Below, piece by piece: positions 55,207-62,882 of a stretch of DNA of 64,000 bases (the stretch's first letter is position 1; every line of letters starts with the position of its first letter). Both the position numbers and the translations under genes were made by a program. This DNA is from Clostridia bacterium (GTDB lineage: Bacteria > Bacillota > Clostridia > Christensenellales > Aristaeellaceae): positions 48,445 to 112,444 of the forward strand of contig JAFRQX010000041.1 in NCBI GenBank assembly GCA_017428385.1, given 5' to 3'. The notes beneath the pieces were generated by a model that saw only the letters and a program-made list of their open reading frames with translations, was not told where the DNA came from and searched no databases.

Positions 55207-56064
55207 ATGGAAAGCAAAACAATCGGCGTGGTCGGCCTGGGCCTGATGGGGGCTTCCCTGTGCAAGGCATTGGGGGCGCAGGGCCACAGGATCCTGGGCA
55301 GGGACACGGACGAGCATGTGCAGAAATATGCCCTGCTGACGGAAACCATCCAGGGCGAACTGACAGAAGACAATATCCCGGAATGCGATTACCTGTTCCT
55401 GGCAACGTATCCGGGCACGGCGGTGGAAACGCTGAAACAGGTGGCGCCGAAGATTCGCAAGGATACGGTGGTAAGCGATCTGTGCGGTGTGAAGAAGGCA
55501 GTATGCGAGCCCTGCTTTGCCCTGGCGGAGGAATACGGCTTCACCTTTATTGGCGGTCACCCGATGGCCGGTAAACAGTTCTCCGGCATCAAATACGCGG
55601 ACGGAAACCTGTTCCAGAACGCGACCATGATCCTGGTGCCCCGGAAGCAGGAGGATCTGTTCCTGGTCAGCCGGCTGAGCGAGCTGCTGCGGGAAACGGG
55701 CTTCAAGTCCGTAACCGTGACCACAGCGGAGAAGCATGACGAAATGATCGCCTTTACCTCCCAGCTGGCCCATGTGGTTTCAAACGCCTATATCAAATCT
55801 CCCACGGCGGCAGAGCACCTGTCCTTCTCAGCGGGCAGCTACCGGGATCTGACCCGGGTGGCCAAGCTGAACGAAACCATGTGGACTGAGCTCTTCCTGG
55901 ACAATGCGGAGCATCTGGGCTTTGAACTGGACTGCCTGATCAAATCCCTGCAGGAGTACCGCGACGCGATTGCTGCCGGAGACGCGGAGACACTGAAGAA
56001 GCTCCTGAAGGACGGCCGCGAGCGCAAGGAAGCGATTGACACGGAGTGGAAGGATAAGAAATAA
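55207..56064 (+). CDS. tyrA: Prephenate dehydrogenase
   Basis: This 285-residue NAD(P)-dependent enzyme converts prephenate to 4-hydroxyphenylpyruvate for tyrosine. The Rossmann motif G-L-G-L-M-G-A-S-L (about residues 10-18) and the prephenate-binding G-G-H-P-M-A-G (about 117-123) are present. No ACT domain is seen, so tyrosine control may rest on DAHP synthase and attenuation. RBS GGAGGAAG is upstream. Confidence 0.94.
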   Translation: MESKTIGVVGLGLMGASLCKALGAQGHRILGRDTDEHVQKYALLTETIQGELTEDNIPECDYLFLATYPGTAVETLKQVAPKIRKDTVVSDLCGVKKAVCEPCFALAEEYGFTFIGGHPMAGKQFSGIKYADGNLFQNATMILVPRKQEDLFLVSRLSELLRETGFKSVTVTTAEKHDEMIAFTSQLAHVVSNAYIKSPTAAEHLSFSAGSYRDLTRVAKLNETMWTELFLDNAEHLGFELDCLIKSLQEYRDAIAAGDAETLKKLLKDGRERKEAIDTEWKDKK

Positions 56065-56088
56065 CCGATCCCGGAAAGGATGATTGAA

Positions 56089-57231
56089 ATGACCATCGAA
56101 GAACTGAGAGCGGAAATTGACCGGATCGACAGCGATATTATCCGGCTGTACGGAGAACGGCTGGAAACAGCGAGCCAGATCGGCCGCTACAAGCAGGAAC
56201 ACCACCTGCCGGTGTCAGATCCTGCCCGGGAACGGGATGTGCTGAACAAGGTGGGCGCGGAAGCCGGGGAAAAGAATGAGAACGGCGTCCGGGCCCTGTT
56301 CGGTTTCCTGATGGCCCAGAGCCGGACCAACCAGCTGCTGGAAGACCGGGAAATGAGCGAACTGGGCCAGCTGATCCGCAAAAGCCTGAAGGAGACACCG
56401 GAACTGTTTCCCGAAAAGGCAACGGTGGCCTGCCAGGGCGTTGAAGGCGCCTATTCCCAGCAGGCCTGCGAGAAGATCTTCCGGTCTCCTTCCATCATGT
56501 ACTGCAAGACCTTCGAGAACGTTTTTTCCGCCATTGAAAAGGGCTTGTGCGACTACGGTATCCTGCCGATTGAAAACAGCCTGGCCGGATCCGTGAACAG
56601 CGTGTATGACCAGCTGATCAGCCGGAAGTGCTATATTGTGCGCTCCGCCCGGGTAAAGATTGATCATACGCTGCTGGTGAAGCCCGGCACGAAGCTGGAG
56701 GATATCCGGGAAGTCTGGTCCCATGAGCAGGCAATTCAGCAGTGCTCAAGACTGCTGGCAGAGAACAAGCAGTGGCGGGTGAACATCAGCACCAACACTG
56801 CCGCTGCAGCCCAGATGGTGGCGGAAAGCAAACGGAATGACGTGGCAGCCATTTCCTCCGCACACTGTGCGCCGCTGTACGGCCTGGAGATCCTGAAAAC
56901 CGATATCCAGAATAACAGCAACAACCATACCCGGTTCATCTGCATCTCGCGGAAACCGGAGATCTATCCCGGCGCGGATCATACCAGCCTGATGCTGGCG
57001 CTGCCCAACAAGCCCGGTGCACTGTATCAGCTGCTGGGACGGTTCTATGCCCAGGGAATCAACCTGTCCAAGCTGGAAAGCCGTCCTGTACCCGGCAGGG
57101 ACTTCGAATTCATGTTCTGCTTTGATATTGACGCGTCCGTTTATTCGCCGGCATTTGCCCGACTGATTGAAGAACTGGACGTAACGCTGGAAAAATGCGC
57201 CTACCTGGGCAGCTATTCGGAACTGGCGTGA
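56089..57231 (+). CDS. pheA: Bifunctional chorismate mutase-prephenate dehydratase
   Basis: This 380-residue protein makes phenylpyruvate from chorismate. The chorismate-mutase helix bundle (about residues 3-85) has L-R-A-E-I-D-R-I-D and R-Y-K-Q-E-H. The dehydratase domain (about 108-285) has G-V-E-G-A-Y-S-Q and the catalytic T-R-F (N-N-H-T-R-F). The ACT domain (about 300-375) has N-K-P-G-A-L and E-S-R-P, the Phe-binding motifs. ATG 56089 is preferred over ATG 56080 because AAAGGA is 8 bp upstream. It is the last gene of the operon. Confidence 0.94.
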   Translation: MTIEELRAEIDRIDSDIIRLYGERLETASQIGRYKQEHHLPVSDPARERDVLNKVGAEAGEKNENGVRALFGFLMAQSRTNQLLEDREMSELGQLIRKSLKETPELFPEKATVACQGVEGAYSQQACEKIFRSPSIMYCKTFENVFSAIEKGLCDYGILPIENSLAGSVNSVYDQLISRKCYIVRSARVKIDHTLLVKPGTKLEDIREVWSHEQAIQQCSRLLAENKQWRVNISTNTAAAAQMVAESKRNDVAAISSAHCAPLYGLEILKTDIQNNSNNHTRFICISRKPEIYPGADHTSLMLALPNKPGALYQLLGRFYAQGINLSKLESRPVPGRDFEFMFCFDIDASVYSPAFARLIEELDVTLEKCAYLGSYSELA

Positions 57232-57232
57232 G

Positions 57233-57298
57233 CTCAATGCGCGGGGCGCACATTGAGAATGAATATTTAAAACTGAAAACTTAAAACTTAAAAATGGC
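57233..57298 (+). repeat. Gene-end hairpin plus heptad array (pheA 3' end)
   Basis: CTCAATG (57233-57239) pairs with CATTGAG (57251-57257), with GC-rich inner pairs, starting 1 bp after the pheA stop. The heptads AATGAAT, ATTTAA, AACTGAA, AACTTAA and AACTTAA run from 57258. The second unit is one base short. Confidence 0.82.
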
Positions 57299-57302
57299 TG
57301 AG

Positions 57303-57341
57303 GGAACAGCTTTCGGAATCGGAAGCTGTTCCTTTGATTTT
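57303..57341 (+). terminator. Terminator of the aromatic operon
   Basis: A 12-bp stem (57303-57314 with 57321-57332) is followed by TTTGATTTT. Confidence 0.88.
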
Positions 57342-57350
57342 AAATGAAAT

Positions 57351-57379
57351 AAAAAGACCCCTTTTCCGAAAGGGGTTGT
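57351..57379. terminator. Second hairpin before the GH5 gene
   Basis: ACCCCTTT pairs with AAAGGGGT around TCCG, preceded by A5G. On the minus strand it reads as a terminator (U-rich); on the plus strand it is weak. Confidence 0.5.
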
Positions 57380-57415
57380 TTGTGTATACTGATACAAAAG
57401 AAAGGACGTGTTTGA

Positions 57416-58372
57416 ATGAAGATGAAAGATTTCGGGTTTTACCGGGGCGTAAACCTGGGCGGCTGGTTCTCCCAGTGCGACTATTCCAAAGAACGCCTGG
57501 ATCATTTTATCACCGAAAAGGATATGGACGTGATTGCCGGATGGGGACTGGACCACGTCCGGATTCCCATGGACTATGACGTGCTGGAAACGGCGGAGGG
57601 CGGCCTGAGCGAGGAAGGCTTCGGCCGGATTGCGAAGGCGGTTGAATGGTGCCTGAAACGGAACCTGAAGGTTGTGCTGGATCTGCACAAGACGGCCGGC
57701 TATTCCTTTGACGCAGCCCATCAGGAAAGCGGCTTCTTCGGCAGCCTGCCGTACCAGGAGCGCTTTTACAAGCTGTGGGAAGGACTGGCGGCCCGCTTCA
57801 ACGATCCGGAAAACATCGCCTTTGAACTGCTGAATGAGGTGACAGACGCTTCCGTGATCGGCGAGTGGAACCGGATTGCGGCGGAATGCATCCGCCGGAT
57901 CCGGAAAATTGCCCCCACCAGCCTGATCCTGGTCGGCAGCTACTGGAACAACAGCCCGGACGCGGTGAAGGATCTGGACCTGCCGGCGGATAACCGGGTG
58001 ATCTACAATTTCCACTGCTATGATCCGCTGGATTTCACTCACCAGGGGGCGACCTGGATTCCGGATCCGGCCTTCGATATCAACAGGCGGGTGGCTTTTG
58101 AGGAAGCGGATATCACCCCGGAATACTTTGAAAAGCAGTTCGCTTCCGCCATTGAGACGGCAGAAGCCCGCGGGACGGCCCTGTACTGCGGCGAGTATGG
58201 CGTGATCGACCGGGCTACACCGGAAGATACTGTCAAGTGGTTTAAAACCATCAACGCCGTGTTTGAAAAGTACGGAATCGCCCGCAGCGCCTGGTCCTAC
58301 CGTGAGATGGATTTCGGCTTGAGCGACGCACGGATGGACGGCGTCCGGAATGAATTGATCAAATACCTGTAA
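57416..58372 (+). CDS. GH5 family glycoside hydrolase, apparently intracellular
   Basis: This 318-residue TIM-barrel protein matches glycoside hydrolase family 5 (cellulase family). The acid/base Glu is in F-E-L-L-N-E-V (about residue 140) and the nucleophile Glu in Y-C-G-E-Y-G-V (about residue 260); H-V-R-I-P and Y-N-F-H-C-Y are also typical. No signal peptide is present, so it likely works on imported oligosaccharides (beta-glucosides or mannosides). RBS GAAAGGAC is upstream. It is a single-gene unit between two terminators. Confidence 0.9.
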   Translation: MKMKDFGFYRGVNLGGWFSQCDYSKERLDHFITEKDMDVIAGWGLDHVRIPMDYDVLETAEGGLSEEGFGRIAKAVEWCLKRNLKVVLDLHKTAGYSFDAAHQESGFFGSLPYQERFYKLWEGLAARFNDPENIAFELLNEVTDASVIGEWNRIAAECIRRIRKIAPTSLILVGSYWNNSPDAVKDLDLPADNRVIYNFHCYDPLDFTHQGATWIPDPAFDINRRVAFEEADITPEYFEKQFASAIETAEARGTALYCGEYGVIDRATPEDTVKWFKTINAVFEKYGIARSAWSYREMDFGLSDARMDGVRNELIKYL

Positions 58373-58385
58373 GAAGCATAAAGAA

Positions 58386-58419
58386 GCCCTTCGGGAACTG
58401 TTTCCCGAAGGGCACTTTT
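58386..58419. terminator. Terminator after the GH5 gene
   Basis: The stem GCCCTTCGGGAA/TTCCCGAAGGGC with loop CTGT is followed by T6. It can also end the convergent PPC-domain gene. Confidence 0.92.
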
Positions 58420-58430
58420 TTACGTATGTA

Positions 58431-58850
58431 TCAGAACCGGATGATGTTGATGCCGATCTCCTCGTCCCGTTCCCGGCTGACCTCTCCATCCAGCACCCGG
58501 ACGAACATCTCACAGGTGGCACCGACGATGAGCCCGATGACGTGTCCGGCGTGTACTTTGTTATCCTGCCCGGCCAGGGTCACGTGCAGGTGCGGATAAA
58601 CTTCTCCATTCATCCTTGTGACGCTGCCCTGGAGGCCGGCAATTTCCATCAGGCCTTCCAGATCTTCCCGGTGATAGGCTTGTTCTTCCAGATTATATAC
58701 ACCGATAACCGCCTGACGGACGGCGCCGATGGCATCCACCTGTGCCAGGCGGATATTCTCATTCCTGCAAAGGGATTTCAGCTCCTCAACGATTTCCTCT
58801 CCAACGTCCATCCGGACAAGATAAGTGTTTCCGAATCTCCTGTAGTCCAT
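58431..58850 (-). CDS. PPC (DUF296) domain protein
   Basis: This 139-residue protein is made up entirely of a PPC/DUF296 domain, which forms trimers and occurs in plant AT-hook proteins and in stand-alone bacterial forms of unknown role. The P-H-L-H-V-T-L-A-G motif (about residues 83-91) may bind a metal, and G-x-I-x-G is present. ATG 58850 has AGGAGG upstream. No AT-hook is seen, so DNA binding is not implied. Confidence 0.85.
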   Translation of the reverse strand: MDYRRFGNTYLVRMDVGEEIVEELKSLCRNENIRLAQVDAIGAVRQAVIGVYNLEEQAYHREDLEGLMEIAGLQGSVTRMNGEVYPHLHVTLAGQDNKVHAGHVIGLIVGATCEMFVRVLDGEVSRERDEEIGINIIRF

Positions 58851-58945
58851 TCGTTTCCTCCTGATGTACAGTTTTTGTGAAAGCACACCGCTTATTCTAC
58901 GTATAAGATTCGGCTTTTCTTCCCCGTTTTCCTATGCGCAGGCAA

Positions 58946-58970
58946 GAAAAAACCGCGGCGGCTGCCGCGG
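58946..58970 (-). terminator. Terminator of the GH43 operon
   Basis: On the minus strand, CCGCGGC/GCCGCGG with a 4-nt loop is followed by T6, about 20 bp beyond the stop. Confidence 0.88.
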
Positions 58971-58991
58971 CGGTCGGATTGCTTTATATCT

Positions 58992-60494
58992 TTACTTGAC
59001 CTGCCAGGAATACAGCTTCATGACCCCGTCTGTGATCAGGTACAGGTCATGGACTCCTTCCGCCTGGATCGGCGCGCGGAAGGCGGCGGGTTTCACGTCG
59101 CCCGGAAGCTCGATACGCACCTGGGAAACCACAGGACCTTCCGGATCATCCAGCACGGCATAGAGGGTGCAGTCGGTAGGTGCCATGGCGGTGACCACCA
59201 GGGAAGAAGCGCCGGTTCCAAAGTCCACTCCGGAAACCTGAAGCCAGCTGCCCGTTTCGCCGTTGATCCAGGACTGGCCGTTGGCACCCTCTACGGTGAT
59301 GCCTGCCTGGCGGGACATGGTGGCGGCGGAAACGATGCGGAAGGGATTCAGCGACTTCAGCTGATCAAGTCCCTTCATGGTGCCCTTGACCTGCTTCGGC
59401 AGGCCGTCCTCACCAAAGAAGATTTTATCCGCCTGCGGGCTGCGGTAGTTTCCGGTGACGCCCATGGCTTTTTCCACGGGACGGTTATGGTAGAACAGGA
59501 ACCATTCACCGTTCAGGCTGGCGATGGAGTGGTGGTTGTTGCCGTACATGCCGAAGAAGTGCCCTTCGTTGGGGAAAAGCTCACCCATATAGGTGTACGG
59601 CCCCAGGGGATTATCTGAGATCATATACTGGATGGCACCGTCTGTCAGCTTCAGGCTGTTGCCTTTGGTCTGGAAGTTGGAGCAGTAGGTATAGAAGTAT
59701 TTATCTCCGATTTTGTTGATGCCGGAGTCCTCAAAGAGCCACGGTACATCCAGACGTACGGGATCACCTGCCAGGCTGATCATATCCTCACCAAGACGGA
59801 CGATCCGCGCGGTGCCGGGGGCGGCCCATTTGCCTTCCGGTACACCGCCGCCAAAGGCAAGATAGCCGGTGCCGTCCTCGTCCACCATAACGGCGGGATC
59901 GAAGAGCCAGGTGACGTCAGCGCAGTTTTTGACACCGCGGGTAATCAGCAGGCTGCCCCGCTCGTCCCGCCAGGGACCGACGGGACTGTCGGCGGAAAGT
60001 ACGCCGATGCCGTTGCCGCCGTTGCAGAAGTACAGAAAGAACTTTTCATGGCCGTCGATGGTTTTGTGCGCGGCACAGGGAGCCCAGGAATTGTTGGCCC
60101 ACTTGGCAACGCCGCCGGGGCCGGCGACCCGGATCCGGCCATGATCGGTCCAGTTGACCATATCATCTGAGGAAATGCAGTTGATGGTCCGGATCTGGCT
60201 GTAGGAGTTTTCCTTGACCTTTCCTTTTGTGTCATACTCCAGGATATCGTCGGTCATGTATACATACAGCCGGCCGTCGTATTCCATTACACCGGGATCG
60301 GCGCCGAAACGCTGGGTATACAGCGGATTGTTTTCTCCGGCTTTTTTATAGGAATTCTGCAGGGTGACCGGTACGGTGTTCATATCTGTTGTTTCTCCTT
60401 TGGCGCAGGTAAAAAGCATCAGGACGGACAAGAGAATGGCCGCCCGGCGAACCGGAGATTTCCGGCCGCGGGCGGCATTAATCACGGAGAACAT
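58992..60494 (-). CDS. Secreted GH43 glycosidase with C-terminal CBM6-like module
   Basis: This 500-residue exported enzyme probably cleaves arabinose- or xylose-containing polysaccharide. The signal segment lies at about residues 15-33 after a basic stretch. The five-bladed GH43 propeller (about 45-360) has the base Asp in G-A-D-P-G-V, the middle Asp in F-D-P-A-V-M, and the acid Glu in F-E-D-S-G-I. About residues 370-500 form a beta-sandwich like CBM6. The ATG shares a base with the stop of the upstream GH43 gene (TAATG). Activity (arabinanase, arabinofuranosidase or xylosidase) cannot be fixed from sequence. Confidence 0.9.
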   Translation of the reverse strand: MFSVINAARGRKSPVRRAAILLSVLMLFTCAKGETTDMNTVPVTLQNSYKKAGENNPLYTQRFGADPGVMEYDGRLYVYMTDDILEYDTKGKVKENSYSQIRTINCISSDDMVNWTDHGRIRVAGPGGVAKWANNSWAPCAAHKTIDGHEKFFLYFCNGGNGIGVLSADSPVGPWRDERGSLLITRGVKNCADVTWLFDPAVMVDEDGTGYLAFGGGVPEGKWAAPGTARIVRLGEDMISLAGDPVRLDVPWLFEDSGINKIGDKYFYTYCSNFQTKGNSLKLTDGAIQYMISDNPLGPYTYMGELFPNEGHFFGMYGNNHHSIASLNGEWFLFYHNRPVEKAMGVTGNYRSPQADKIFFGEDGLPKQVKGTMKGLDQLKSLNPFRIVSAATMSRQAGITVEGANGQSWINGETGSWLQVSGVDFGTGASSLVVTAMAPTDCTLYAVLDDPEGPVVSQVRIELPGDVKPAAFRAPIQAEGVHDLYLITDGVMKLYSWQVK

Positions 60495-61468
60495 TACTTT
60501 TCGTAAGGACGGATTGTATCGATGGTGCCGTCCTCGTGAATGGTCAGCTCGGTGAACTTGACGCAGCGGCGGTGGTTGATGCCGTTGGACAGCTCACAGT
60601 CATGATAGAACAGGTACCATTTGCCCTGGTATTCCACGATGGAGTGATGCGTGGTCCAGCCAAGCACAGGCTCCATGATTCTTCCCTTATAGGTGAAGGG
60701 TCCGTCCGGGCGATCACCTTCAGCGTATACCAGGTAGTGGGTGGTACCGGTGGAGTAGGAGAGATAGTACTTTCCGTTAAACTTATGCATCCAGGGACCT
60801 TCGAAATAGCGGCGGTCCTCATCACCGGCGGTGAGGGGTTTGCCGTTCTCGTCCAGGATCTGCAGCTGCTTCGGCTGGCCTTTATAGTGCTTCATGTCAG
60901 CATCCAGTTCACCGAAGATCGGTCCGAGGGCGGGTTCATCGCCTTCCGGACGGTGTGCATCGGGATCAAAGCTGCCGCTCTGCCACATTTCCAGCTGGCC
61001 GCCCCACAGGCCGCCGTTGTACATATAGGCGCGTCCGTCATCATCTACGAGAACGGCCGGGTCGATGCTGTAGCTGCCGGGCATATAGTCATCTTCAGGA
61101 GTGAAGGGACCGGCGGGGTCATCGGAAACCGCAACGCCGATGCGGAAGATACCGTCCTTGTCGCGTGCCGGGAAGTAGAGGTAATACTTTCCGTCCTTGT
61201 ACGCGGCATCGGGAGCCCACATCTGCTTGCTGACCCAGGGGACATCCTTCATGTGCAGGGCACAACCGTTGTCCACACAGGGCGCATCCACACTGTCCAT
61301 GGACAGGATGTGGTAGTCTTCCATGCGGTACTCATCGCCATCGTCATTGTCCTCGCCGTCGTGGGGAATGTCATGGGAGGGGTATACGTAGATTTTGCCA
61401 TTGAAGACGTGGGCGGAAGGATCCGCGGTAAAGATATGGGAGACCAGAGGCTTGCGCTGTTCACTCAT
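60494..61468 (-). CDS. GH43 glycosidase, apparently intracellular
   Basis: This 324-residue single-domain GH43 enzyme shows the catalytic Asp in T-A-D-P-S-A-H-V (about residue 16), Asp in S-I-D-P-A-V-L-V (about 135) and Glu in F-E-G-P-W-M-H (about 215). No signal peptide is present, so it likely finishes degradation of imported arabino- or xylo-oligosaccharides, while its secreted partner starts it. It is first in the two-gene operon. RBS AAGGAG is upstream of the ATG, and a TATAAT -10 (about 61501-61506, minus strand) lies before it with a poor -35. Confidence 0.9.
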   Translation of the reverse strand: MSEQRKPLVSHIFTADPSAHVFNGKIYVYPSHDIPHDGEDNDDGDEYRMEDYHILSMDSVDAPCVDNGCALHMKDVPWVSKQMWAPDAAYKDGKYYLYFPARDKDGIFRIGVAVSDDPAGPFTPEDDYMPGSYSIDPAVLVDDDGRAYMYNGGLWGGQLEMWQSGSFDPDAHRPEGDEPALGPIFGELDADMKHYKGQPKQLQILDENGKPLTAGDEDRRYFEGPWMHKFNGKYYLSYSTGTTHYLVYAEGDRPDGPFTYKGRIMEPVLGWTTHHSIVEYQGKWYLFYHDCELSNGINHRRCVKFTELTIHEDGTIDTIRPYEK

Positions 61469-61574
61469 GAAGAAGCACTCCTTTTTGGATTGTTGCGGTT
61501 ATTATATAACAAAGCCCCTGGAAAAGAAAGTAGTACGGACAATTTAGTGCGTAAAATTGACAGACTGTATTCAG

Positions 61575-61603
61575 TTGAAACAAAAGGGGAAACATGAGAT
61601 AAT
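61575..61603 (+). promoter_or_regulatory. tcdA promoter
   Basis: TTGAAA-N17-GATAAT, 34 bp before the tcdA start. Confidence 0.65.
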
Positions 61604-61636
61604 GAGTCGATTTTTCAGACAGAACGGAGTGCCTTT

Positions 61637-62413
61637 ATGCTGAATCAGTTTTCCCGGACACAATTGCTGCTTGGACCGGAGGCCATGGAGCACCTCGCGC
61701 AATGCCGCGTGGCGGTGTTTGGCGTCGGCGGCGTCGGCGGCTATACGGTGGAGGCGCTGGCCCGTTCCGGTATCGGCGCCCTGGATCTGATTGATGATGA
61801 CAAAGTCTGCCTGACTAACCTGAACCGCCAGATTTATGCCACCCGCAGCACAGTGGGGAAGTATAAAGTGGACGTGGCGGAGGAACGGATTAAAGATATT
61901 AACCCGGACTGCAAGGTTACAACATACAAAACCTTCTACCTGCCGGAGACGCAGGATCAGTTTGATTTCACCCAATACGACTATGTAGTGGATGCCATTG
62001 ATACAGTGAAGGGCAAGCTGGCGCTGGTGGAACAGGCAAATGCAGCAGGCACACCTATTATCTGTGCCATGGGTGCCGGCAACAAACTGGATCCCACCGC
62101 TTTCAAAGTGGCGGATATCTATAAGACTTCCGTATGTCCCCTGGCACGGGTGATGCGTACGGAATGCCGGAAGAGACGCATCAAGCACCTGAAGGTTGTC
62201 TATTCCACAGAAAAACCGGTCAGGCCGCTGGAGGATCCGTCGATCAGCTGCCGGAAACACTGCATCTGTCCTCCGGATACCCGGAAGTGTACAGTGCGCA
62301 GGGACATCCCGGGATCCACCGCGTTTGTTCCGGCTGCCGCAGGGCTGATTATTGCCGGTGAAGTGATCAAGGATCTTAGCAATGAATATATGAGATCAAA
62401 CGAGGAAAACTAA
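61637..62413 (+). CDS. tcdA: tRNA threonylcarbamoyladenosine dehydratase (TcdA, ThiF/E1-like)
   Basis: This 258-residue E1-like ATPase cyclises the t6A37 modification of ANN-decoding tRNAs to ct6A. The nucleotide-binding G-V-G-G-V-G-G-Y (about residues 29-36), the D-x-D-x-V-C-x-T-N-L-N-R-Q motif (about 52-64) and the later C-P-L-A-R-V-M-R fit the TcdA/CsdL branch rather than ThiF or MoeB. Extra cysteines (C-R-K-H-C-I-C, about 197-203) replace the usual region and may bind metal. It is a single-gene unit with promoter and terminator. Confidence 0.92.
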   Translation: MLNQFSRTQLLLGPEAMEHLAQCRVAVFGVGGVGGYTVEALARSGIGALDLIDDDKVCLTNLNRQIYATRSTVGKYKVDVAEERIKDINPDCKVTTYKTFYLPETQDQFDFTQYDYVVDAIDTVKGKLALVEQANAAGTPIICAMGAGNKLDPTAFKVADIYKTSVCPLARVMRTECRKRRIKHLKVVYSTEKPVRPLEDPSISCRKHCICPPDTRKCTVRRDIPGSTAFVPAAAGLIIAGEVIKDLSNEYMRSNEEN

Positions 62414-62440
62414 CCAAACAACATCATAAACAGGACATCT

Positions 62441-62480
62441 AACAGGCTGTTCGCGATGATCGAACAGCTTGTTTATTTTT
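62441..62480 (+). terminator. tcdA terminator
   Basis: The 13-bp stem AACAGGCTGTTCG/CGAACAGCTTGTT (one G-T pair) is followed by TTATTTTT. Confidence 0.92.
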
Positions 62481-62882
62481 GTATAAATAAATTGTATTTA
62501 TTTTGTATGCATAAGTTACATGAATAATAGTTACATATGCAAAGTAACAAATAGGAACGAACAATTTGCAAGCCAAAACCGTGAAACGCTTTATTTTACT
62601 AAAGAAACAAAGAATTGCAACAAAACAAAATAGCAAAATTCGAGCAAGAAAAATGCAAAATTTTGCAAAATATAACCGATATGTAACTATTGATATGTTA
62701 ATATACGGCTGAAAGATAGAGACTATGTTACTATTCCTCAATTGGAAAACCTCTCTATCAGACAGAGACAGTTAACAAAATCCTTTGAAAAACAAGGATT
62801 TGACCAAAACGACATACTAAGAAACCCTCTTGCAGAGGATGACGAAAACTCAGTTGCAAACGAATTCAGGAGGAGAAACGTA
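62481..62882 (+). promoter_or_regulatory. AT-rich upstream region of the Pro/Glu-repeat protein with long-range inverted repeat
   Basis: No gene is seen in these 400 bp. AATAGTTACATAT (62526-62538) and its perfect inverse (62679-62691) are 140 bp apart, and further GTTACAT/ATGTAAC copies lie nearby. A 14-bp perfect palindrome TGCAAAATTTTGCA lies at 62654-62667. These could be regulator sites. The promoter itself was not pinned down. The last 12 bp hold the RBS AGGAGGAG. Confidence 0.5.

Noticed and set aside
62439..62741. 100-codon minus-strand frame
   Set aside because: Lies on AT-rich DNA with a terminator inside, no RBS, unusual residues; likely chance.
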